From Paenibacillus xylanilyticus (GTDB lineage: Bacteria > Bacillota > Bacilli > Paenibacillales > Paenibacillaceae), in contig NZ_CP044310.1 in assembly GCF_009664365.1 (NCBI RefSeq), positions 5,829,501-5,893,500 on the forward strand: 64,000 nt of DNA, read 5' to 3'. Position numbers and translations under genes: made by a program. A model generated the notes under the pieces. That model searched no databases and was not told the DNA's origin. It saw nothing but the letters and a program-made list of their open reading frames with translations. The stretch's first letter is position 1. Each line of letters begins with the position of its first letter. Positions 1-7,574 of the stretch are shown in pieces.

Positions 1-419
1 ACGTCTCCAACCCAGCCGATCTCTGCATGATTTGCCACAGGTTTGGCTTGGATTAGTCCACCGTCTACGCCGGACAGGCCCAGCGCATGTCCTCCGACGC
101 GCTCTATCAGGCGTACGATCTGTTTGTTGATACTCCCGGCCAACACCATCTCCACGACATCCAGCACGGGTTCGGTCGTTTTGCGGAGTCCATTCACGAA
201 CTCGGTTTCAATGCCCAGCTTCGCCAGATTCTCCGATATCGCCGGACCTCCACCATGCACGATGACGGGCTGAGTTCCCTGGGACTGCAAGTCGCGCAAA
301 TCCGCAAAAAAGGATTCTGGCAAAGCCGCGAGCGTGCTGCCTCCGCATTTCATGACAAACGTCTGCTTCTCTGCACCTTTTTCCACTCCGGCACTCTCAT
401 TTTGCAATGTTGAATTCAT
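1..419 (-). CDS. argB: Acetylglutamate kinase (partial, N-terminal part)
   Basis: Second step of arginine biosynthesis: ATP-dependent phosphorylation of N-acetylglutamate in the cytoplasm. The reading frame runs off the left edge, so only about 139 N-terminal residues are present. It begins with an ATG at 419 and has an AGGAG-type ribosome site just upstream. The translation contains the amino-acid kinase features of the ArgB family: VMKCGGSTL near residue 23 (nucleotide-binding glycine loop), VIVHGGGP near residue 53, and the NGLRKTT segment that follows it. It is the last visible gene of argC-argJ-argB. A 243-bp gap carrying a dispersed palindromic repeat separates it from argJ, which is unusual inside an arg operon. 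The identification is firm; the C-terminal half cannot be judged. Confidence 0.93.
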   Translation of the reverse strand, partial: MNSTLQNESAGVEKGAEKQTFVMKCGGSTLAALPESFFADLRDLQSQGTQPVIVHGGGPAISENLAKLGIETEFVNGLRKTTEPVLDVVEMVLAGSINKQIVRLIERVGGHALGLSGVDGGLIQAKPVANHAEIGWVGD

Positions 420-462
420 GAGGAGCACTCCTTTCGTATTTTGTTCTATATAAAAACAAACC

Positions 463-614
463 TTTTACATTTGCCACTCCGATTGCAGCACCATCTTCCG
501 ATCGCTGTTATCCCCAGATTTTTTTGATCCCTTTTCTACAGGGTAAAATCCGGGGATAAAGGCGAGCGCTTCGCTTCTACAGATTGGTCCTGCACTCTCC
601 GTTACCATGTAAAA
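463..614 (+). repeat. Dispersed long-palindrome repeat, copy 1
   Basis: Imperfect inverted repeat of about 150 bp between argJ and argB. The ends are TTTTACAT and ATGTAAAA. The core is CGATCGCTGTTATCCCC followed by a T-rich stretch, and the right arm carries ATCCGGGGATAAAGGCGAGCG, which is roughly the reverse complement of the core. The same order of blocks recurs at 7370-7561, 60124-60273 and, inverted, 53381-53530. The arms could form one long hairpin in DNA or RNA. No reading frame is conserved in it. Function unknown. Confidence 0.85.
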
Positions 615-662
615 TTGCAATAATTAATATTGAATAACACAAGATAGTTAAAAGATCGTTTA

Positions 663-1901
663 TTAAGTGCGGTATGCCGCATTGATTCGTACATAGTCAT
701 AGGTCAGGTCACAGCCCCATGCTGTAGCCTTTCCTTCGCCGTGGTGCAGATCTACCACAATGCGAACGGTATCGGTTTGCAAGTAGGCCAGCGCCACCTC
801 TTCGTCAAATACAACTGGGCGGGACTGCTCAAGTACCGAGATATCTCCCAAACGGATATCCACGGTGTCCGGGTTAACTGGCTGTCCTGCACGCCCCACG
901 GCTGCAATAATCCGTCCCCAGTTTGCGTCCGCACCGAACATCGCTGACTTCACCAGGCTGGAGCCGATAACCGTTTTGGCAATCGCCTGTGCCGATTCAT
1001 CACTCACTCCACCCGTAACCTGCACCTCAACCAGCTTGGTTGCTCCTTCACCATCACGTGCAATTGCTTTGGCCAGCACTTCACACACATAAGTGAATCC
1101 TGCAGCAAAAGCGTCCCAGTCCGGATGGTCCGTGGTCAATTCTTCGTTCCCCGCCATCCCACTGGACATCGCGACCAGCATATCGTTTGTGCTCGTATCT
1201 CCATCTACGGTGATCATGTTAAACGTATGGTTGGTCGCCTGACGCAGCAAACTTTGCAGTGCTTCTGCGCCAATAACCGCATCACTCGTTATAAATGCGA
1301 GCATCGTCGCCATGTTGGGATGAATCATGCCAGATCCTTTGGCTGCACCTGCAATCGTAACGTTCCTGCCGTTTACAACGACAGATACGCAGGCTTCCTT
1401 TTTCACCAAATCCGTTGTCAAGATCGCTTGAGAGAATTGCTCCGCTTCATTGGCTCCCTGCCCCAAGCTTGCCGGCAGTGCACTGATACCCGAGTGTACT
1501 GCGTCCATTTTCAACAACTCACCGATCACACCGGTCGATGCCACAGCTACATCCTCTTCAGCTACGCCAAGTTCACGTGCTGCTGCCGAACGCATCGCAT
1601 ACGCATCCTTTTCACCCTGCTGCCCGGTACAAGCATTGGCATTACCACTGTTAACAACAACGGCCTGAAGGCGTCCATTGCTCAAGCTCTCGCGAGTTAC
1701 CTTCAGCGGCGCAGCCTGGAATACGTTCGTTGTATACACGGCCGCTGCCGTGGCTGGCACTTCACAACGGATCGCTCCGATATCGTTGCGTGATGTTTTT
1801 TTCAATCCGCAATGAAGTCCGCCAGCAGCGAACCCGCGCGGGGTTACAATCGTTCCGTTTTCCACTACGGTGTAAGCCTGTTGCTTCACATTTGTTCCCA
1901 T
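663..1901 (-). CDS. argJ: Bifunctional glutamate N-acetyltransferase / amino-acid N-acetyltransferase
   Basis: ArgJ moves the acetyl group from N-acetylornithine to glutamate (cyclic pathway) and in many bacteria also acetylates glutamate from acetyl-CoA. The 412-aa length is typical. The autocleavage site of the family is visible as GMIHPNMATM near residue 190, with the threonine of the ATM segment as the nucleophile of the beta chain. The SVVVNSGNANACTG-like block near residue 82 and the C-terminal DYVRINAAYRT ending are also ArgJ hallmarks. It starts at ATG 1901 behind a GGGGG ribosome site. It lies 117 bp downstream of argC, probably in one transcript from the promoter at 3172-3200. Whether it is mono- or bifunctional cannot be read from the sequence. 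Confidence 0.96.
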   Translation of the reverse strand: MGTNVKQQAYTVVENGTIVTPRGFAAGGLHCGLKKTSRNDIGAIRCEVPATAAAVYTTNVFQAAPLKVTRESLSNGRLQAVVVNSGNANACTGQQGEKDAYAMRSAAARELGVAEEDVAVASTGVIGELLKMDAVHSGISALPASLGQGANEAEQFSQAILTTDLVKKEACVSVVVNGRNVTIAGAAKGSGMIHPNMATMLAFITSDAVIGAEALQSLLRQATNHTFNMITVDGDTSTNDMLVAMSSGMAGNEELTTDHPDWDAFAAGFTYVCEVLAKAIARDGEGATKLVEVQVTGGVSDESAQAIAKTVIGSSLVKSAMFGADANWGRIIAAVGRAGQPVNPDTVDIRLGDISVLEQSRPVVFDEEVALAYLQTDTVRIVVDLHHGEGKATAWGCDLTYDYVRINAAYRT

Positions 1902-2018
1902 ATGTTATCCCCCGTGTGCGTTCGGCTGCATGCCGATTAACCGCTTGCTAATCCCGATTCCGATGGTCTCCTGAACAGTTCCGGAAGTGCATCTGCCTGC
2001 TCTCCCGATCACCACTCC

Positions 2019-3068
2019 TTATGGATATACCGGCGTCATGTTCAGCCCGAGGTTTTCCTCCCATCCCATCATCAGGTTCATATTTTGAATCGCTTGCCCG
2101 GAAGCACCCTTCACCAGGTTGTCGATGACCGATATGATTGTTAAGCGTCCGGTTCTTGGATCAACTGCAAATCCGATATCACAGTAGTTGGAGCCTTGCA
2201 CTTCTTTGGTCGAAGGCCAGATGCCTGGTTCACGAACTCTTACAAAAGGCCGATTCTCATAATACTTACGGTACAGATCCACCAGGTCCCGATCACTGTG
2301 TTCTCCTACCAGGCTTGCGTACATCGTACTCATGATCCCACGTGTCATTGGCACCAGGTGCGTCGTAAACGTGACCGTTACCGGACTTCCGGTAATATTG
2401 CCAAGTACTTGCTCAATCTCAGGTATATGTTGGTGTTTGTTAAGTTTGTAGGCTTTGAAATTTTCGTTCATCTCTGCATAATGGTTCGTCAGACTCGTTC
2501 CCCGTCCAGCACCGGATACACCGGATTTGGCATCGATAATAATCGTGGATGGATCGATCCATCCTGCTTCCACTGCAGGAATAAGTCCAAGAAGGGTAGC
2601 TGTAGGATAACAGCCCGGGTTGGAAATAAAGTTTTTGCCTTTTACTTCATCCCCGTACACTTCGGCCATCCCGTATACAGCCTGTTCCAGCAGATCACTC
2701 GGCGGAGCCGGGTGTTTATACCACTGTTCATACACGGCTCCATCCTTCAATCTGAAGTCACCAGACAGATCGATCACCTTCAGCCCCGCTTCAAGCAGGC
2801 TTGGAACGAGCTTCGCACTAACTCCAGATGGGGTAGCCGTGAATACCAGATCTGCACGTTCTGCAATCTCAGCCGGAACCACGCCATCCAGTGGCCTGCG
2901 AATCACATCCGTCAAATGCGGAAATCCGTCTGCAATAGACTCGCCGCTGCTGGATGAAGAGATCACCGAAGTGATTTCAACCTGTGGATGGTTCTGAAAA
3001 AAACGAATCAGCTCCACCCCGCCGTAGCCGGTGGAACCGACAATTGCCACTCTCAATTTGTTACTCAC
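2019..3068 (-). CDS. argC: N-acetyl-gamma-glutamyl-phosphate reductase
   Basis: NADPH-dependent reduction of N-acetylglutamyl phosphate, third step of arginine synthesis. The 349-aa protein has the N-terminal nucleotide-binding motif VAIVGSTGYGGVELIRF and the catalytic cysteine in SNPGCYPTA near residue 150, followed by SGVSGAGRG and the conserved NKHQHIPEIEQ block. The start codon is GTG at 3068, preceded by a GGGGGAGCGA ribosome site. It is the first gene of the arg operon; a good SigA promoter lies about 100 bp upstream. Typical length, no defects. Confidence 0.97.
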   Translation of the reverse strand: MSNKLRVAIVGSTGYGGVELIRFFQNHPQVEITSVISSSSSGESIADGFPHLTDVIRRPLDGVVPAEIAERADLVFTATPSGVSAKLVPSLLEAGLKVIDLSGDFRLKDGAVYEQWYKHPAPPSDLLEQAVYGMAEVYGDEVKGKNFISNPGCYPTATLLGLIPAVEAGWIDPSTIIIDAKSGVSGAGRGTSLTNHYAEMNENFKAYKLNKHQHIPEIEQVLGNITGSPVTVTFTTHLVPMTRGIMSTMYASLVGEHSDRDLVDLYRKYYENRPFVRVREPGIWPSTKEVQGSNYCDIGFAVDPRTGRLTIISVIDNLVKGASGQAIQNMNLMMGWEENLGLNMTPVYP

Positions 3069-3400
3069 TCTCGCTCCCCCAATCCTGTTGTATGCGATAC
3101 TTATACGATGCTCACGCCCTCAAACGGCCCTCACACTGTAATTCCGTCGCTTCTATGCATATTTGTGTATTATTATACGACTCTAGTTATATAAATACAA
3201 CACTCTACCATCAATTTCACATGGATTCTTATCAAATCCGAACATATCTTTCCAATATCTGCGGACGAACCCGAATACTTCTGCTAAAATACGTTTTATA
3301 GGAAACATTACATACCAAGGTCTTATTCATAACAAATTCTACACGAGGAAGGGTTTATGAATGGATTCACGTTGGTCATTACGAGACATGGGGGACTACA
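3069..3400. other. Divergent intergenic region argC / cls
   Basis: This 332-bp gap holds the argC promoter and leader on the minus strand and the leader of the plus-strand cardiolipin synthase gene. A weak plus-strand TAAAAT (around 3287) is the only -10-like sequence for the latter, without a good -35. The end of the gap contains a short ORF (3357-3443) described separately. Confidence 0.6.
3172..3200 (-). promoter_or_regulatory. SigA promoter of the argC-argJ-argB operon
   Basis: On the minus strand a TTGTAT -35 (3195-3200), a 17-bp spacer and a perfect TATAAT -10 (3172-3177) precede argC by about 100 bp. The A/T-rich, partly symmetrical sequence around the -10 (TAATAATACACAAATATGCATA) could hold an ArgR/AhrC ARG box, but I cannot assign one with certainty. 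Confidence 0.75.
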
Positions 3401-3443
3401 GTGCATATCGAATCCATTTTACTTATGGTACTCCTGGGCCTGA
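3357..3443 (+). CDS. Possible 28-aa upstream ORF overlapping cls
   Basis: ATG at 3357 follows a strong ribosome site (GAGGAAGGG, 3 bp upstream) and opens a 28-codon frame ending in TGA at 3441-3443, 42 bp inside the cardiolipin synthase gene in a different frame. The predicted peptide is MNGFTLVITRHGG... and resembles nothing I recognise. Its stop lies just past the cls GTG start, so it could act in translational coupling or as a leader. It may also simply be chance. Low confidence that a stable product exists. Confidence 0.25.
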   Translation: MNGFTLVITRHGGLQCISNPFYLWYSWA

Positions 3444-4849
3444 ATATTATCTTCGCTGCAGCAGTTGTGTTCTTCGAACGCAAGGATGCCAGTGCATCCT
3501 GGGCTTGGCTGCTTGTATTGAACTTTATTCCTGTGCTTGGGTTCGTACTTTATCTACTAACAGGTCAGAATCTGACCCGCTACCGGCTGTTCCAATGGAA
3601 AGAGAGAAAGAAGCTTGGTCTGGAGGAGCGCATCGCCGCACAGCTCGAACAGCTGCATGATAATCGGACGCCATTCAACAACAGAGCCACCGAAAGCAGC
3701 CAGGATATGATCTATATGAATCTGAAACAAAACGGCGCTCTCCTTACGGAAGACAATGCTGTAGAGATCATCACGGATGGAACGGACAAGTTCCAACGGT
3801 TACTCGATGATATCGAAGCGGCGCAGGATCATGTTCACGTGCAATATTACATTTACCGGGGCGACCGGCTGGGTAAACGCATTCGGGATGCTCTGATCCG
3901 CAAAGCACGGGAAGGCATCAAGGTTCGTCTACTGTACGACGCGCTTGGATCGCGGCGGGTGTCAAATCGCTTTTTCAAAGAATTGCGCGAAGCAGGCGGT
4001 TTGGTGGAAGTCTTTTTCCCATCGAAATTCAGTCTAATCAATCTGCGTATGAACTACCGCAACCACCGTAAAATCGTCATCATTGACGGTAACCTCGGTT
4101 ATACCGGCGGATTTAACGTGGGTGATGAGTACCTCGGGTTGAATTCCAAATTCGGTTATTGGCGCGATACCCATCTGCGGATTCAGGGAAATGCCGTTCA
4201 TGCGCTTCAGACGCGCTTCCTTCTTGATTGGAATGAGGCATCCAAGCAGCATGACACCCCATATGTTCCTGAACATTTCCCGCATATTGAGGGTACAGGA
4301 ACGACGGCGATGCAGATTGTCTCCAGCGGACCGGATGCAGAGACGGAGCACATCAAGAACAGTTATCTGAAGATGATTAATGGAGCCAAACATTCCATTC
4401 TGATTCAGACGCCTTACTTTATCCCGGATGCCAGTGTATTCGAAGCCATACGTCTCGCGTGCCTGTCAGGTATTGATGTGCGCATCATGATTCCCAACAA
4501 ACCGGATCACGCCTTCGTATACTGGGCTACGCTGTCTTACATTGGTGAACTGTTAAAAGTCGGAGCAAAAGTATTTATATACGATAACGGCTTTATCCAT
4601 GCCAAAACGCTCATTATTGACAGCATGGTCGCATCGGTGGGTACGGCAAATATTGATTACCGCAGTTTCCGGTTGAACTTTGAGGTGAATGCGTTTATGT
4701 ATGATGAGGTCATCGCCACGGCATTGGTCGATACCTTTGAGCATGACCTTAAGGTGTCCCGAGAGATGACGCAGGAGGAGTACAACAAGCGCAGCCTGAA
4801 GATTCGTTTCAAAGAAGCGATCTCCCGCTTACTTTCTCCCATTTTGTAA
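3401..4849 (+). CDS. cls: Cardiolipin synthase (two-HKD phospholipase-D family)
   Basis: Membrane enzyme that condenses two phosphatidylglycerols to cardiolipin and glycerol. The 482-aa protein has two N-terminal membrane segments (residues about 5-22 and 32-52, with WAWLLVLNFIPVLGFVLY), then two phospholipase-D domains with HKD motifs: NHRKIVIIDG near residue 219 and IHAKTLIIDS near residue 399. This is the standard bacterial Cls layout and length. The start is GTG at 3401, with GGGGGA 5 bp upstream; it gives the first membrane helix its normal length. It is the only confident plus-strand gene in the window, and it converges on the YitT gene through a shared terminator. Which of several Cls paralogues it is cannot be said. 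Confidence 0.93.
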   Translation: MHIESILLMVLLGLNIIFAAAVVFFERKDASASWAWLLVLNFIPVLGFVLYLLTGQNLTRYRLFQWKERKKLGLEERIAAQLEQLHDNRTPFNNRATESSQDMIYMNLKQNGALLTEDNAVEIITDGTDKFQRLLDDIEAAQDHVHVQYYIYRGDRLGKRIRDALIRKAREGIKVRLLYDALGSRRVSNRFFKELREAGGLVEVFFPSKFSLINLRMNYRNHRKIVIIDGNLGYTGGFNVGDEYLGLNSKFGYWRDTHLRIQGNAVHALQTRFLLDWNEASKQHDTPYVPEHFPHIEGTGTTAMQIVSSGPDAETEHIKNSYLKMINGAKHSILIQTPYFIPDASVFEAIRLACLSGIDVRIMIPNKPDHAFVYWATLSYIGELLKVGAKVFIYDNGFIHAKTLIIDSMVASVGTANIDYRSFRLNFEVNAFMYDEVIATALVDTFEHDLKVSREMTQEEYNKRSLKIRFKEAISRLLSPIL

Positions 4850-4887
4850 CAGTAATATAGGGTAATTTAAAGGGTAATTTAAAACGT

Positions 4888-4944
4888 AAAAAGCAGGGAC
4901 ATCCTCCGCCATGTTTGGCTGGAATGGACATCCCTGCTTTTTTT
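4888..4944. terminator. Bidirectional terminator between cls and yitT-family gene
   Basis: AAGCAGGGA...TCCCTGCTT stem (891-939 of the 4 kb line) with a T-run on the plus strand (TTTTTTTATTTTA) and a matching T-run on the minus strand (TTTTTACGTTTT). It fits the convergent arrangement of the two genes. Confidence 0.85.
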
Positions 4945-4981
4945 ATTTTATATGTCGCTCGTTAATCGGCACTAACTGAAA

Positions 4982-5887
4982 TTATGCCTCGTCTCGCTTA
5001 AAGCCTTCGCCGAGCACTTCATGCGCATTACTGATAATAACAAAAGCCTGCGGGTCCACGGACCGGATCAGTGCTTTCAGTCTTGGCACCTCATTTTGCC
5101 CAACCACGACCATTAATACGGTACGCTGGTCGTCCGTGTAGCCACCTTTTGCCTCCAGCTTCGTTAATCCACGATCCAGATCGGCGAGAATGACTTTGGT
5201 GATCGGCTCCGTCTTGTTGGAGATAATGTATGCAACCTTCGAGTAACCAAGTCCCATCTCCACGGCATCAATGACTTTTCCGGTAACGTATAGCCCAATC
5301 AGTGCATAAAGTGACTGTTCCAACGACAATACAAACGCAGCCATAATAATAACCGTAGCATCCATAATCACAACGCAAAGAGAGTAACTAAGTCCACTGT
5401 ATTTCTGTACGATTCTGGCGAGGATACTCATCCCACCTGTTGAACCTCTTCCCCGGTATACAATACCGATGCCGAGCCCCACACCGATACCTCCATACAG
5501 AGATCCGAGCAAAGGATTCGTCGTGGGAATGGCCCAGTCTTTCGTCAGATAAACAAACAGGGGGAGTACAATACTCCCGAGTACCGAACGGATCCCGTAC
5601 TGTTTCCCAATAAGTAGAAACCCTGCAATGAGAAGTGGAATATTGATGGCCCACTGCGTGTATGCGGGTTCAAGCCCCAGCCATTCCTTTCCTAGAATAG
5701 ACAGCCCGGATACTCCACCTGAAGCGATCTGATTAGGTAATAAAAATAAGTTAAAGGCTACCGCAATGAGAAACGAACCAATAATAATGGATGCCGTATC
5801 CACTACGTTTCTCCAGGGTCCATTCAGAGGGATAAGGGTGGCTAACCTCTTTTTGCGGTTTGGAACGAAATGCTGATGCTCTTGCAT
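4982..5887 (-). CDS. YitT family membrane protein (DUF161 + DUF2179)
   Basis: 301-aa integral membrane protein. Five to six hydrophobic segments run from about residue 28 to 185 (for example TASIIIGSFLIAVAFNLFLLP and the glycine-rich GGIGVGLGIGIVYRGRGSTGG, both typical of YitT). A soluble C-terminal DUF2179 domain follows (residues about 215-295, with GYTDDQRTVLMVVVGQNEVPRLKALI). The family is very common in Firmicutes and its transport substrate, if any, is unknown. ATG at 5887 with an AAAGGAG ribosome site. It stands alone between terminators. Confidence 0.9.
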   Translation of the reverse strand: MQEHQHFVPNRKKRLATLIPLNGPWRNVVDTASIIIGSFLIAVAFNLFLLPNQIASGGVSGLSILGKEWLGLEPAYTQWAINIPLLIAGFLLIGKQYGIRSVLGSIVLPLFVYLTKDWAIPTTNPLLGSLYGGIGVGLGIGIVYRGRGSTGGMSILARIVQKYSGLSYSLCVVIMDATVIIMAAFVLSLEQSLYALIGLYVTGKVIDAVEMGLGYSKVAYIISNKTEPITKVILADLDRGLTKLEAKGGYTDDQRTVLMVVVGQNEVPRLKALIRSVDPQAFVIISNAHEVLGEGFKRDEA

Positions 5888-5949
5888 AGTTGTCGTGCTC
5901 TCCTTTTATATGACTGATAAGTTGCTGAACTCTCTTCCCTATTTGGGCT

Positions 5950-6007
5950 CAAAAAAAAGCCCCTGTATACACCAGCATACGCCTACACGTATCCGGTCCA
6001 TACAGGA
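5950..6007 (-). terminator. Terminator downstream of prfB
   Basis: On the minus strand CCTGTAT...ATACAGG (6000-6006 and 5962-5968) encloses a long loop and is followed by GGGGCTTTTTTTTGAG. It begins 8 bp after the prfB stop codon. Confidence 0.7.
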
Positions 6008-6014
6008 ACTTTAG

Positions 6015-7128
6015 TTACTCGGTTTCTACTTTAATCTGGCTGCGCAAATAACCGTCGATGAATGCATCGAGGTCGCCGTCCATGACTGCACCTGTATTTC
6101 CTGTCTCTACGCTCGTACGGTGATCCTTTACCATACTATAGGGATGGAATACATAGGAGCGAATCTGGCTTCCCCATGAAATATCCGACTGATCGCCTCG
6201 GATTTCATCCAGCTGTTGTTTTTGCTCTTCAATTTTACGCTCATACAACTTGGAACGAAGCATCGTCATCGCACGCTCACGGTTCTTGATCTGTGAACGT
6301 TCGTTCTGACACGTTACCACGACTCCGGTAGGAATGTGTGTGATCCGTACGGCAGAGTCGGTGGTATTGATGTGCTGTCCACCCGCACCACTCGCACGAT
6401 ACGTATCGATCTTCAAATCCTCTGTCCGGATGTCTACTTCCACCGTATCGTCGATCTCTGGAACAACGTCACAGGATACGAAGGATGTGTGTCTCCGGCC
6501 CGATGAGTCAAAAGGAGAGATCCGCACCAATCGATGGACACCCTTCTCTGCTTTTAGATAACCATAAGCATTATGTCCTTTGATGGATAACGTAACACTC
6601 TTAATCCCTGCTTCATCGCCTGGCAGATAATCCAGAATCTCTACCTTGAAGCCGCGTTTCTCAGCCCAGCGAGTGTACATCCGGAGCAGCATTTGTCCCC
6701 AGTCCTGTGACTCGGTACCGCCCGCACCCGGGTGAAGCTCAAGAATGGCGTTCATTTTATCGTACGGTTGATTCAGCAGAAGTTGAAGCTCAAACTCTTC
6801 CAACTTGCCTACGATGGCCGTAACGCTGCTGGCAACCTCGGCAGCCAGGTCTTCATCGCCTTCTTCATCGGCCAGTTCAACCATCATTAGGGCATCATCA
6901 TAGTCCTGCTGGAGTTTGGCGTATTGATCAACCGATCCCTTCACCGCATTCATCTCGGCGATCACCGATTGTGCCTTTTCATTATCATCCCAGAAATCGG
7001 GAGCTGACATCTTCTCTTCAAAGTTCTCAATCATTTCCTGTTTGAGATCTAAGTCAAAGAGACCCCCTAAGGTTTGTTAGTTTCTTGCCTATTTCACGCA
7101 GGTCCTGCTTCACGCTTGGATCAATCAT
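6015..7128 (-). CDS. prfB: Peptide chain release factor 2, with programmed +1 frameshift
   Basis: RF2 reads UAA and UGA stop codons. The gene is in two frames. Zero frame starts at ATG 7128 and reads 24 codons to CTT followed by an in-frame TGA at 7056-7054. The +1 frame continues from GAC at 7055 to 6015, giving 370 aa. The site has all known parts: a Shine-Dalgarno-like AGGGGGT three bases before CTTTGAC. At low RF2 the ribosome slips on CTT and makes the full protein, so the factor controls its own level. The main frame shows the GGQ peptidyl-hydrolysis motif (RASGAGGQHINTTDSAVRI) and the SPF codon-recognition tripeptide (ISPFDSSGRRHTS). A tiny ORF (7121-7234) overlaps the start. Downstream of secA, as in Bacillus. 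Confidence 0.96.
7047..7070 (-). promoter_or_regulatory. prfB +1 frameshift site
   Basis: Minus-strand AGGGGGTCTCTTTGAC: an internal SD-like element, then CTT with the UGA stop in zero frame and C after it. This is the classical RF2 autoregulatory slippery site. Annotation pipelines that ignore it would report only a 339-aa truncated frame starting at 7034. Confidence 0.95.
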
Positions 7129-7234
7129 GTGCAATTCCTCTTTTCATTAAGATAAGCTCCCCGCAAACCGGGCACTTCTCCAGATCAGGTATCAGATGCT
7201 TCACCTCGGTGTCCGGATTACCATATAGCGGCAA
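7121..7234 (-). CDS. Small CxxC ORF overlapping the prfB start
   Basis: A 37-codon frame starts at TTG 7234, with AGGTGA six bases upstream, and stops at TGA 7121-7123, so it overlaps the first codons of prfB by 8 bp (ATGATTGA). The predicted peptide has a CPVCGE motif near residue 21 and ends LMKRGIAHD; a single CxxC pair suggests half of a zinc knuckle. The ribosome site and the start/stop overlap suggest translational coupling to prfB. I do not recognise the family, and the non-ATG start lowers certainty. Confidence 0.4.
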   Translation of the reverse strand: MPLYGNPDTEVKHLIPDLEKCPVCGELILMKRGIAHD

Positions 7235-7369
7235 TTCTCTTCACCTGGATCATGGCTGTATAGTTATAACTATGCACCAATCATCGGTTCTGCATCCTTC
7301 ATTTGATCATTTGAAATGCCCGGCAGCAAGGAGCCGTTCATGTATTCTATATAAGTTAACCTAGCTGCT

Positions 7370-7561
7370 ATTACACCATAACACTCCGATTGCAGTAGCA
7401 TCTTCCGATCGCTGTTATCCCCAGATTTTTTTGATTCCCTTTTATAAAAGGAACAAATCTGGTGATAGCGTATGCTTCCGATGCAGCTTTCTTTCAGAAA
7501 GCTTTTAGGCGAACGCTTCGCTTCTACAGATTGCTTCTGCAATCTCCGTTATGGTGTAAGA
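7370..7561 (+). repeat. Dispersed long-palindrome repeat, copy 2 (with insertion)
   Basis: Lies between secA and the small ORF before prfB. Ends TTACACCATAAC and GTTATGGTGTAA are perfect inverted repeats, and the core TTCCGATCGCTGTTATCCCC is identical to copy 1. A 37-bp stretch at 7471-7507, itself a small hairpin (AGCTTTCT/AGAAAGCT), interrupts the right arm just before GGCGAACGCTTCGCTTCTAC. So this copy is 192 bp instead of about 150. It fills most of the 340-bp gap 7235-7574. Confidence 0.85.
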
Positions 7562-7574
7562 GAATATCGCTTAA

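Noticed and set aside
7034..7034. ATG at 7034 as the start of prfB
   Set aside because: The upstream frame with the RF2 frameshift site is complete and matches the conserved N-terminus of RF2.
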